Assembly: GCF_014397115.1 (NCBI RefSeq)
Contig: NZ_CP060720.1
Span: forward strand, 1,814,001 to 1,878,000
Reading direction: 5' to 3'
DNA: 64,000 nucleotides
DNA from: Vagococcus carniphilus
GTDB taxonomy: Bacteria; Bacillota; Bacilli; Lactobacillales; Vagococcaceae
A program made the position numbers and the translations under genes. The notes below the pieces were generated by a model. The model had not been told where the DNA came from. It made no database searches and saw only the letters and a program-made list of their open reading frames with translations. Below, in pieces: positions 20,270 to 28,408 of the stretch (within the stretch, counting starts at the first letter, position 1; each line of letters opens with the position of its first letter).

Positions 20270-20374
20270 ATTGATAACCTCCGTTAAAATCTAAATCGTC
20301 ACAGTGACATTGTAACAGTGTTTTTTAATTTGAGCATCCAACTTAAGTAGGGTTTTATAAAATATCAATAAATC

Positions 20375-21580
20375 TTAGTAAAATATTAATATTTTATCCT
20401 CTTCTTTTGTTTTTTTATATTGTGAAGGGGTTACACCAAATACTTTCTTGAAATTTCTCGAAAACGTCAATCGATCTTGAAATCCCATTTTTAATGCGAC
20501 CTCTTCTACTTTAAGTGGCATACTTATTAATAAATTTCTGGCTGCGACTATCCTCAGTTTAGTATAAAAATCATGAAAGTTCAGATTAAATGCTTCTTTT
20601 AGTCGATTATTAATTTTCTTCTCAGAAAAGTTGAGTTTTTTAGCTAATTCATTAATGGTTATCGGCTCACATAAGTATTCCATCAAAAACAGAAAAATTT
20701 CGAATGCATCCGATTGAATATCTTCTTGTCCCTTTATTTCTTGACGATAACACTCAGGAGTCTTATTCTCGAGCAACTTAAACTGTTTGTAAAAGGCACT
20801 ATCTGTTTGGTAGCCACAAATTTTTCCTATTTGGTTAATTGAAAGCTCGTTGAATTGTGTCAAAGCAACTGCATTTCTAATTCGAACTTGATTTAGGAGT
20901 TGAGTAAAACTAAATCCCGTTAAATCATACAAGATTTCTTTGACTTCCTCTGGCCCTAAAGAAAAAACATCAGCTACTTGATTAATTGTTAGCTGTTCTT
21001 GATGATGAAATTGAATATACTGTAACATCCTTCCACCTAAGTGCTGCTTTTCTTTTTCTTCAATTAATTGATTATAATGGTAATAATAAGCATAAGAAAT
21101 AAAAGAAATGAGTGAAATATAAAGAGTTTCTAATCCTTTTTTACCTTCATTTATATCAAAGATTGTCTCTTCAAAAATAAAAGCTAACCTTCTTTGAAAC
21201 CTCTCGTTTAAATGAACCACGGGAATACTATTTTCAAGGGATTGAATAAATTTTAAGTAGTTTTTCTTATTAGTGCTCGTATATAATAACAAGCCAATTG
21301 AAAAGCGGATTTTAACAATTTGAATGGATTCTTCCTTTTCAAATATAAATCGGTGAACATGATACGGCATTAACTGAATAAAATCACCTTTTTTAATAGA
21401 GACAACTGCCCCATTAATTTCAATCGAACCTAATCCATCACTTACAAAAATATATTCAATTTCATTTCTAAAATGCTCCTTTTCCGTTTTGAAAAGAGTT
21501 TCATTCGTCAATGTTAACTCAAATGGTTGATATTTTTCTGAAAAATAATCACCACTTATATAAGGAAAATTATCTGTCAT
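20375..21580 (-). CDS. AraC-family regulator with two AraC-type DNA-binding regions
   Basis: This 401-residue protein has an N-terminal cupin-like part (residues 1-150, MPYHVHRFIF). An AraC-type double helix-turn-helix follows at about 190-285 (LTINQVADVFSLGPEEVKEIL, then INQIGKICGYQTDSAFYKQF). A second one follows at about 305-395 (INELAKKLNFSEKKINNRL, then VEEVALKMGFQDRLTFSRNFKK). Normal AraC proteins have one such unit. It is divergent from the reductase gene at 21693, which is its most likely target. The ligand is unknown. Confidence 0.85.
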   Translation of the reverse strand: MTDNFPYISGDYFSEKYQPFELTLTNETLFKTEKEHFRNEIEYIFVSDGLGSIEINGAVVSIKKGDFIQLMPYHVHRFIFEKEESIQIVKIRFSIGLLLYTSTNKKNYLKFIQSLENSIPVVHLNERFQRRLAFIFEETIFDINEGKKGLETLYISLISFISYAYYYHYNQLIEEKEKQHLGGRMLQYIQFHHQEQLTINQVADVFSLGPEEVKEILYDLTGFSFTQLLNQVRIRNAVALTQFNELSINQIGKICGYQTDSAFYKQFKLLENKTPECYRQEIKGQEDIQSDAFEIFLFLMEYLCEPITINELAKKLNFSEKKINNRLKEAFNLNFHDFYTKLRIVAARNLLISMPLKVEEVALKMGFQDRLTFSRNFKKVFGVTPSQYKKTKEEDKILIFY

Positions 21581-21692
21581 AAGTCTAAGTCCTCTCGATA
21601 AAAAATTAGTGATTTGTCTTTTTTTGATACTTATTTTCTTAATTCCTATTCTATACTACATGTGAACTAAAATACAAATCGGAGGTTTTCAT

Positions 21693-22664
21693 ATGTCTAA
21701 AATTTTTATTCTTGGTGGAACTGGTTTTCTTGGCTACTATACAACAAAAGAATTACTAAAGAATGGGTACGAAGTTAAAACCATGTCACTTCCACCAATG
21801 CCAACAAAAGATTTACTACCAGATGGTGTTGAGTGTTCCCTAGGAAATATTAACGAACTCTCAGATGAAGAAATTATTGCTCTATTAAGTGATTGCGACG
21901 GCTTTATTTACGCAGCTGGCGCAGATGAAAGAACAGTACCTAAAAAGCCTGCAATGAAATTTTTCTATGAAATGAATGTGGTACCTACACAACGTTTAGC
22001 GAGACTTTCCCGCTTAGCTGGTTTGAAAAAATTCGTCATTTTCAATTCTTATTTTGCTGAATTTACAGAGAGATTACCTGAATTTGAGCTTCGAAAACAA
22101 GGTTATCCGAATAACCGATTACTTCAAGAACAAGTAGCCTTTGCTGAAGGAGAAGGTGAAATGACTGTTTGTTCGATTCGTTTACCTTACATATTCGGTA
22201 CAATGCCAGGAAGAGAACCTCTTTGGACCATGTTTGTTGATCAAGCAAGAGGTAAAGACCTTTTCCCTGCACCAGCTGGAGGCACTGCTATGGTAACTGT
22301 TGAACAAGTTGCAGAAGCAGCACTTGGCGCTTTAGAAAATGGTAAACATAGAGGAACTTATCCTATTTGTGCTCTAAATATGAGCTACAAAGATTTTTAC
22401 ACAATGATTGTCGAAGCCCTTGGACAATCAGAAACAACTCAAGTACCAGTTCTAACTTATGACCAAATGAAACCCGCTTACGAAGCAATTGATCAAGAAG
22501 CAGATGCTAACGGGGTTGAACACGGTATTCATATGGTAGTGAGTGGAAAATTACAATCCATTGATTTATTCATTGACCCAGAAGAAACACGCCATGTTTT
22601 AAATATCCAAGAACATGATGTTGTTGAAAGTATTAAAGAAACACTAGAGAGATGTGTTAAGTAA
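21693..22664 (+). CDS. NAD(P)-dependent epimerase/dehydratase-like oxidoreductase
   Basis: This 323-residue protein begins with the Rossmann motif FILGGTGFLGYYT, and FIYAAGADERT follows where the extended SDR family binds NAD(P). A canonical YxxxK is not obvious (the equivalent area reads FNSYFAEFTE), so it may be an atypical SDR that binds cofactor without classic chemistry. GGAGG precedes the ATG. It is divergent from the double-AraC regulator with a 112-bp shared promoter region, which suggests control by it. The substrate is not identifiable. Confidence 0.82.
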   Translation: MSKIFILGGTGFLGYYTTKELLKNGYEVKTMSLPPMPTKDLLPDGVECSLGNINELSDEEIIALLSDCDGFIYAAGADERTVPKKPAMKFFYEMNVVPTQRLARLSRLAGLKKFVIFNSYFAEFTERLPEFELRKQGYPNNRLLQEQVAFAEGEGEMTVCSIRLPYIFGTMPGREPLWTMFVDQARGKDLFPAPAGGTAMVTVEQVAEAALGALENGKHRGTYPICALNMSYKDFYTMIVEALGQSETTQVPVLTYDQMKPAYEAIDQEADANGVEHGIHMVVSGKLQSIDLFIDPEETRHVLNIQEHDVVESIKETLERCVK

Positions 22665-22672
22665 AAATAAAT

Positions 22673-22707
22673 AAAGGAGCAAACAAAAAATATGTTTGCT
22701 CCTTTTT
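22673..22707 (+). terminator. Terminator shared by convergent genes
   Basis: Arms 22673-22684 and 22694-22705 form a perfect 12-bp stem followed by a T run on the plus strand. The minus strand also ends T-rich, so it may serve the lipoprotein genes as well. Confidence 0.85.
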
Positions 22708-22714
22708 AATCTAG

Positions 22715-23884
22715 CTACTTTCTAAATAATGTACTAACATTTTTTTGCTTTTCATATACTGAATCACCTAATTTAAAATGGTCTTCATCAATTATAGTCA
22801 AAGTTTCCTCTTTTCCTTCTATTTCAAGTAAGAAACTATTTGAAGATTCATCATAATTTTTAAGATTTACCATACTTATTCTAGGCTCTGATTTGCCAAA
22901 TTCTAAATTGGCAAAATTTCCATTGGACATAATTTCAAACCCAAGATCACTATGTGGAATACCCCAAACACCTTTTAAGTCTGCTAATTTTTCTAAAGCA
23001 ATTCTATCAGGGCTTTTTACAATTTTTCCAGCTTCAAGATCTTTTCTCAACATCTCATTCCATTTCGTAGATATTGAAAGATTTCTTGGTTGACCATCTC
23101 TTGGTGTATCCTCATACATATCATTATTTTCATCGATTCCAATCGTCGTTCCAGGTGCCTGTTCAAATCCTTCATAGTGTAGATTTAATGTATAGCGCAT
23201 TTTAGCTCCATTATCTAAAGTCCCTCCACTATCTAAATTTCTTACTTTTAAATCTAGTGATGCCATGTGTGCCAAAACCCAATTGGAGAATGAAGATTCA
23301 TCTGTAAATAATACATCAGTTGGGTTACCTTGTACCATCGCTTCTTTAATATCATTATAAGTTTCAGCTTTTTCGGATGTTTCAACAAGCTTATTAACAG
23401 CATCATCTGGAGCATCTTGAATTTTATCTTTTCCTAAAATATACGTAATTGTAATACTTCCATCTTTCTCATAAAACAATTTTTCAAAAGAATTTTTTTC
23501 TTTCTCATCAGATTGGATAAACTTAAAAGGGTCATCTAAAAAAACTTCATAATAAACATTTTTTAGTGGTTTTAACTCAATCTCATCTTGATTCATTTCA
23601 TAAGTTCCCTCAGTATAATTAACAAAGTTACTTTTTATTCCTGCTGTAACTAGTTTTTCAACATACTTTTCATTATCAAGAAATGAAAATTCAAAATGGT
23701 GTTTTCCCATAGTTCCTTCAAAATTTTTCTCTTTAACGGGTGTACTCTTTTCTTTAATTTCACTTGAGCTTACCTCTGTTTGCTTACTCGCTATTTGACT
23801 TTCAGTTGTTTCAACTTGTTTTGATGCTGAGCAAGCTGAAAAAATAATTAAACTACACCCTAAATAAATATATTTCTTTTTCAT
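22715..23884 (-). CDS. Lipoprotein of unknown function
   Basis: This 389-residue protein has a lipoprotein signal (MKKKYIYLGCSLIIFSAC) with the lipid-modified cysteine at about residue 18. A Ser/Thr/Lys-rich linker follows, then two globular parts. The C-terminal part (residues about 300-385) starts LKGVWGIPHSDLGFEI and resembles small beta-barrel ligand-binding modules seen in lactobacillal lipoproteins, but I cannot name the family. It is 24 bp downstream of another lipoprotein gene and probably co-transcribed. Surface-anchored; function unknown. Confidence 0.72.
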   Translation of the reverse strand: MKKKYIYLGCSLIIFSACSASKQVETTESQIASKQTEVSSSEIKEKSTPVKEKNFEGTMGKHHFEFSFLDNEKYVEKLVTAGIKSNFVNYTEGTYEMNQDEIELKPLKNVYYEVFLDDPFKFIQSDEKEKNSFEKLFYEKDGSITITYILGKDKIQDAPDDAVNKLVETSEKAETYNDIKEAMVQGNPTDVLFTDESSFSNWVLAHMASLDLKVRNLDSGGTLDNGAKMRYTLNLHYEGFEQAPGTTIGIDENNDMYEDTPRDGQPRNLSISTKWNEMLRKDLEAGKIVKSPDRIALEKLADLKGVWGIPHSDLGFEIMSNGNFANLEFGKSEPRISMVNLKNYDESSNSFLLEIEGKEETLTIIDEDHFKLGDSVYEKQKNVSTLFRK

Positions 23885-23908
23885 TAATTAATCGTCCTCT
23901 TTTAATCA

Positions 23909-24613
23909 TTAATTTTCAGGTACATCTACTTGTAACCTTTTAACAGAATTATTTTGATCATCATAAAATTCAACATAAATAGATTTCACATCTTCTCGGA
24001 ACGCGTATGCTGTAGCAATTGTTGTTTTATCATTTTGTTCTAAGCGTTTCTGCGTATTTTTATATTCCTCATGATAAGGATCTGTCTCTTGTGATAAAAC
24101 TCTTGTTGGTAATCCACTAAATTTCTTTCCTGGTTCTTCAGTAACCACATCTAGATATCTTAATGATCCGTGATTAGCTGAATTAAAGATTTCATCACTC
24201 GTATTTTCAACAGAATATCTTAAAATAAAGATTTTTTCTGTTTTTGTTCCTCTTTTCCAAGTATTAAACTCTTGCCCCACTATTTGAACTTTAGAAATCG
24301 GTGTCGTTAAAGTTTTTGTATCTTCATCATAGCTAACTTCTGACATATTATCTGTTGCTTCTAACTTATCAACATTTTCTGAACTAGCATTATTTCTTGA
24401 AGAACTATCCGAAGTACTACTTACAGATGAGTTTTTAGATGATGACTCGCTACTTTTAGGTGCAGATTTACTTGTTGTTTCTTTAGTTGAACTACTTATT
24501 TGCTCTTCAGTGCTCACACTAGATTGACTGCTATTTTCTTCCTTTTTAGTTGCACATCCTCCTAGAGTAGTGACTGCTATTAATGCTAAACTAAATAACT
24601 TAATCCTTTTCAT
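23909..24613 (-). CDS. Lipoprotein with DUF5067-like domain
   Basis: This 234-residue protein has a lipobox (LIAVTTLGGC), a long Ser/Glu-rich linker (residues 25-75) and a beta-rich domain at about 100-234 (ISKVQIVGQEF, FILRYSVENTSDE, FREDVKSIYVEF). The latter resembles DUF5067/DUF4352-type immunoglobulin-like domains common on Gram-positive lipoproteins. It is first in a two-gene lipoprotein unit. The domain name is tentative. Confidence 0.7.
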   Translation of the reverse strand: MKRIKLFSLALIAVTTLGGCATKKEENSSQSSVSTEEQISSSTKETTSKSAPKSSESSSKNSSVSSTSDSSSRNNASSENVDKLEATDNMSEVSYDEDTKTLTTPISKVQIVGQEFNTWKRGTKTEKIFILRYSVENTSDEIFNSANHGSLRYLDVVTEEPGKKFSGLPTRVLSQETDPYHEEYKNTQKRLEQNDKTTIATAYAFREDVKSIYVEFYDDQNNSVKRLQVDVPEN

Positions 24614-24711
24614 AACACAATTTCTCCTTTTTAATGTTTAACTTCTAATTCCATATTACTATAAACAAATATAATTAAAAGGTGTGCTATAAAAAGTTAA
24701 CAAATAGAAAC

Positions 24712-24740
24712 AAAAAAATCCATTGAATATTCAACGGATT
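24712..24740 (-). terminator. Terminator after cobT
   Basis: A 24-bp nearly perfect palindrome (24717-24740) with one G-U pair is followed by a seven-T run on the minus strand, 10 bp after the stop. Confidence 0.82.
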
Positions 24741-24750
24741 CTCTTAATAT

Positions 24751-25857
24751 CTAATTCTCAACTCTTATATCTACGTAATCATCAACTGTTAGCCCAGCCT
24801 TATCAAAATCCACCATGTTTTCAATTGTAAATTTAGCTGTCTCCATAAATTGGAATAGAAAAGGACACCCTGAACCTTCACCTAAACGCATATCCAAATA
24901 AAAAAGTGGTTGCAATTTAGTATGTGTCAATGCTTTTTGATAACCAGGTTCCATTGAAATATGAGAAGCAAATGCAATGTCAATAATTTTAGGTTCAATG
25001 GTTTGAGCAACTAACATTCCTGCCATTGAAATAACACCGTCAATGACACAAGGTATTTTATGTTTAGCACAAGCTAAGAAAGTACCTGCTATCCCTAAAA
25101 TATCGTAGCCACCAATTTTACTAGCAATATCCAAACCATCTCTAAAAGGTTGGTGTTTCAGTGCTCCTTCTGTAATCACTTGCTCTTTTCTCATTCTTCC
25201 TGCTTTGTCTAGTCCTGCTCCTAAACCAATTGTCTCTTTTATATCGGTTCCTAAAATAGTTGAGATAACAGCTGCAGAAGTTGTTGTATTTCCTACGCCC
25301 ATTTCTCCAGTTCCAACAATGTTCCAACCTTTTTCTATTTGTTTTTCAGTAATCTTAATACCTGCTATTATGGCTTGACCTGCTTGTTCTCTCGTCATGG
25401 CTGGTTCTTCATTGAAATTTTTAGTGCCATGACTAATCTTATATGTTGTTCCAGATGATAAGTCAGTCAAACAACCTAAATCCACTATCTCTAGGTCACT
25501 ATTTGAATGTTTTGTTAGCAAACTAATTGTTGCTTTACCTTCTAACATATTCTCTGCCACTTGATAAGTTGTTATGACTGGATTGTTACTCACACCAGCC
25601 TGAACGACTCCATTATCTGAAACATAAACCAATACTCCAGGTTTATCTACCTGAACGCTTCCTTTACCAATTTCATACAGTCTCTGATAAACTTCCGCTA
25701 CTTGACCTAGCGCTCCAGGTGGGACAGCGAGTTTATCACAATAATCTCTTGCTTCTTCTTTGTAACTTTTATCAACGGACTCAATAGATTCGATGTATTC
25801 TTTAATAAATAAATCTGTTTCTAAAGCTAAATCTGGCTTAAAAGTATACGTTGTCAT
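24751..25857 (-). CDS. cobT: Nicotinate-nucleotide-dimethylbenzimidazole phosphoribosyltransferase-like (CobT)
   Basis: This 368-residue protein shows CobT landmarks: PPGALGQVAEVYQRL, then VYVSDNGVVQAGVS (usually AGDHG), GEMGVGNTTTSAAV, DIASKIGGYDILGIAGTFL, CVIDGVISMAGMLVA and DMRLGEGSGCPFLFQF, which holds the catalytic glutamate. CobT transfers phosphoribose from nicotinate mononucleotide to a benzimidazole to make the lower ligand of cobalamin. No other cobalamin gene or cobalamin riboswitch is nearby, so it is either a salvage enzyme or has another substrate. GGGGAG precedes the ATG. Confidence 0.88.
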   Translation of the reverse strand: MTTYTFKPDLALETDLFIKEYIESIESVDKSYKEEARDYCDKLAVPPGALGQVAEVYQRLYEIGKGSVQVDKPGVLVYVSDNGVVQAGVSNNPVITTYQVAENMLEGKATISLLTKHSNSDLEIVDLGCLTDLSSGTTYKISHGTKNFNEEPAMTREQAGQAIIAGIKITEKQIEKGWNIVGTGEMGVGNTTTSAAVISTILGTDIKETIGLGAGLDKAGRMRKEQVITEGALKHQPFRDGLDIASKIGGYDILGIAGTFLACAKHKIPCVIDGVISMAGMLVAQTIEPKIIDIAFASHISMEPGYQKALTHTKLQPLFYLDMRLGEGSGCPFLFQFMETAKFTIENMVDFDKAGLTVDDYVDIRVEN

Positions 25858-25940
25858 TTTTGGGAACTCCCCTTCACTTACAAATTGTTATTCTATTACT
25901 CAGTATATACTACTTGAAGGAAATAAATAAACCCTTGATA

Positions 25941-25949
25941 TGTTAAAAT
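25941..25949 (+). promoter_or_regulatory. Candidate extended -10 for the HAD gene
   Basis: TGTTAAAAT lies 28 bp before the ATG; no convincing -35 box is seen. Confidence 0.4.
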
Positions 25950-25976
25950 AAACTAATCTAAAAAGGAGGCTAAATC

Positions 25977-26765
25977 ATGACTAAATATAAAGCAATTATC
26001 TTTGATTATGATGGTACGCTTAAATTAGCCAATCAAAAAAGAATTACCAACTCAATCCGTTCTATTCTTACTCAATTAAAAAAACAAGATTTTATTATTT
26101 TTTTAGCTACTGGACGTCCTCATAATCACTGTGATTACTTACTTGATGAAGGTCTAGTTGATTGCATTATTAGTGCTAATGGCGCATTAGTTGCTAATGA
26201 TTCAACAATAATCGACTCGTATAATTACTCTACTAACAATATTAAAATGATTGAGGATTTCTGTAAAGATAAACAAATTCCATGTACTTTTTATACAAAT
26301 GAATTGCTTTATAATGGTGTCCAAAATTCGAATTTAGAACTTGGTTTAAAAGAATCTATGGATTTTAAAATAAATCAGTTAGAGAGATACAATCACTCTG
26401 TTGTAACTCAAGTGCATCTTATCTGCCTATTTTGTTTAACTGAAACAGATATAGAACTAAACAACCATTTCTCAACCTTAAAAGTTTCAAGATGGCATCC
26501 AACTATTGTTAGTCTCCTCGAAAAAGATATCACAAAAATGACCGGTATTCTAAAAGCATTGTCCTATTACAATTTAACTATAAGTGATTGTATCGCCATT
26601 GGTGACGGCAGTAATGATATCGAGATGATTAATGAATCAGGTCTTGGAATTGCTGTTGGTTTTAACAATCAAAAATTGATTTCAGTTGCTGATTTAGTTA
26701 TTCCTAAAGTGGATGAAAGTTTATTAGAAATTTGCGCACAAAAAAGGATCAGCTCATCAAGCTGA
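25977..26765 (+). CDS. Cof-type HAD hydrolase
   Basis: This 262-residue protein shows HAD motif I IIFDYDGTL (nucleophile Asp), motif II FLATGRPH, a lysine near KDITKMTGILKAL and motif IV IGDGSNDIEMINESGLGIAVG. The cap between motifs II and III places it in the Cof/IIB group of sugar-phosphate, FMN or PLP phosphatases; the substrate is not predictable. AAAAGGAGG lies ahead of the ATG. It is divergent from cobT and convergent with the ABC operon. Confidence 0.88.
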   Translation: MTKYKAIIFDYDGTLKLANQKRITNSIRSILTQLKKQDFIIFLATGRPHNHCDYLLDEGLVDCIISANGALVANDSTIIDSYNYSTNNIKMIEDFCKDKQIPCTFYTNELLYNGVQNSNLELGLKESMDFKINQLERYNHSVVTQVHLICLFCLTETDIELNNHFSTLKVSRWHPTIVSLLEKDITKMTGILKALSYYNLTISDCIAIGDGSNDIEMINESGLGIAVGFNNQKLISVADLVIPKVDESLLEICAQKRISSSS

Positions 26766-26768
26766 CCC
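26740..26768 (-). terminator. Terminator after the ABC operon, inside the HAD gene end
   Basis: Arms 26746-26754 and 26760-26768 are followed by TTTTTT on the minus strand. The stem lies in the last codons of the convergent HAD gene. Confidence 0.7.
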
Positions 26769-26776
26769 ATCTAACG

Positions 26777-28408
26777 TTATTCAATCATTAATATTTCATC
26801 TGCAATTTTCAAAGTTGACGCTCTATGAGAAACAATAATAGTTGTTTTTCCTTCACTCGCTTTTTCAATTGTTTTTAAAATATTTTGCTCATTGATGTAG
26901 TCTAAACTACTAGTTGGTTCGTCAAAAAGTAATAAATCACCATCATGTAAAAAGACGCGAGCTAAACCAATTCGTTGTCTTTCGCCATCTGAAATACTTC
27001 TGAAAGTACCACCAATTTTAGTTTCATATTGCTCCGGTAAACTTTCTATCCAATCAGACAACTGAGCCTGTTTAGCAGCTTCTTTTATCTCAGTCATTGG
27101 AACACCAGGTTTACCCAGAGTCATATTTTGTGCAATTGTATCAGCAAAAATAAATGTTCTTTGTTCCATAACACTTTCTATTTCATGAAGCTCCGTTTCA
27201 CTAAATTCTTTTAAATCAACATCATTCAGTTTGATTTGTCCTTTTTCAGGATCCCAATATCTCATCATTAACTTCAATAAAGTACTTTTTCCTTTACCAC
27301 TTTCTCCCCCAATGCCTAAGGTTTTTCCTTTTGGAAGAGATAAATTAAATGAATCAAAAATCGGCGTTTCTTCATAAGCAAAAGACAAATCTTGAACACT
27401 CAGGTTTTCTAATTCTATCTTTGGAGTTGTCGTCTCAACAAAGGTTACCACTTGTTCTTCATTAACTAGACTAAAGAGACGCTTACCACTAGCAAAAGTT
27501 GACAGCAACGCATTTCCTAAGCCACTTAAGGCTAATACACCACCAAAAGAACTTAATGTTAAGACACTTGCTAATACAATTTCACTAGCAGGTAAACTTA
27601 AGAAATTTCCTACTAAAATCATTACTAGAGTCGTTCCTAAAACCCCTAATTCACTTAGTATTTGAATGGAGCTACTTTGACCTAATTTACGTTGATACTC
27701 TTGATTTAAGTTTTTACCAACATTGGCTAAATCGGCTAACCGCTCATTTTCCAATGAAAATTGATTAACATCTCGAATACTCTCAACATTTTCCATCACA
27801 GCTTGATTTAAGTTAACAAAAGTTTCTTGATAATCTGAGGCTGTTTTTTCATGTTGTTTATAGCTAATCACTGGTACAAAAATTCCGATAAAGAGATGAC
27901 CTAACAGTAAGATAAGACCTATAAATATTGAAATATGAGCAAAATAACTTATCAAAATAAGCGAAGTGCCTAACGCAATAAAAACAGGTGAAACCGTGTG
28001 AGCAAAAAAGACTTCTAACGCTTCAACATCTGTTGTAATAGCCGTAATCATATCTCCACTATTCTTACCAGATAATCTAGCTGGCCCTAATTTTCGCAAT
28101 ACTTTAAAGATCGTCGAACGGACATCTGCAAGTAATGAAAAAGCAATATCATGATTTAAATATTGTTCCATATATCTTGCTACACCGCGAATAACACCAC
28201 AGAGGATTAACAACCAGAAAGTCCGATATACAGTTGAAGTGTTTCCATCAATTAATCGTAACATTTCTCTTGTACCAAGGAATGTAATCATCACAACAGA
28301 TAAATTACTAATCATTCCTAACAAAATAGCTCCAGTAACTTTTAATTTTAGAGGTTTAACAAAAGAAAGTAACCAGCCAATGACTTGTGTATTTTTAACG
28401 TTATTCAT
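26777..28408 (-). CDS. ABC transporter permease/ATPase, half-transporter B
   Basis: The start is ATG 28408 behind AGGAGGT; the frame is open 12 codons further upstream without a ribosome site. The 543 residues comprise six TM helices (about 1-300) and an ATPase domain with Walker A GESGKGKSTL, signature SISDGERQR, Walker B LLLFDEPTSSLD and H-loop VSHRAS. The signature departs from LSGGQ, so with its partner it forms a heterodimer with one non-canonical site. The partner's stop overlaps its start by 8 bp. The pair is of the exporter fold (CydDC/IrtAB-like layout). Confidence 0.87.
   Translation of the reverse strand: MNNVKNTQVIGWLLSFVKPLKLKVTGAILLGMISNLSVVMITFLGTREMLRLIDGNTSTVYRTFWLLILCGVIRGVARYMEQYLNHDIAFSLLADVRSTIFKVLRKLGPARLSGKNSGDMITAITTDVEALEVFFAHTVSPVFIALGTSLILISYFAHISIFIGLILLLGHLFIGIFVPVISYKQHEKTASDYQETFVNLNQAVMENVESIRDVNQFSLENERLADLANVGKNLNQEYQRKLGQSSSIQILSELGVLGTTLVMILVGNFLSLPASEIVLASVLTLSSFGGVLALSGLGNALLSTFASGKRLFSLVNEEQVVTFVETTTPKIELENLSVQDLSFAYEETPIFDSFNLSLPKGKTLGIGGESGKGKSTLLKLMMRYWDPEKGQIKLNDVDLKEFSETELHEIESVMEQRTFIFADTIAQNMTLGKPGVPMTEIKEAAKQAQLSDWIESLPEQYETKIGGTFRSISDGERQRIGLARVFLHDGDLLLFDEPTSSLDYINEQNILKTIEKASEGKTTIIVSHRASTLKIADEILMIE

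Noticed and set aside
20375-20396. AT-only palindrome at the 3' end of the double-AraC gene
   Set aside because: It is low-complexity AT sequence inside coding DNA with no T tract in a terminator position.
25858-25976. Possible cobalamin riboswitch upstream of cobT
   Set aside because: The gap is only 119 bp and lacks the B12-box and the long structured leader.
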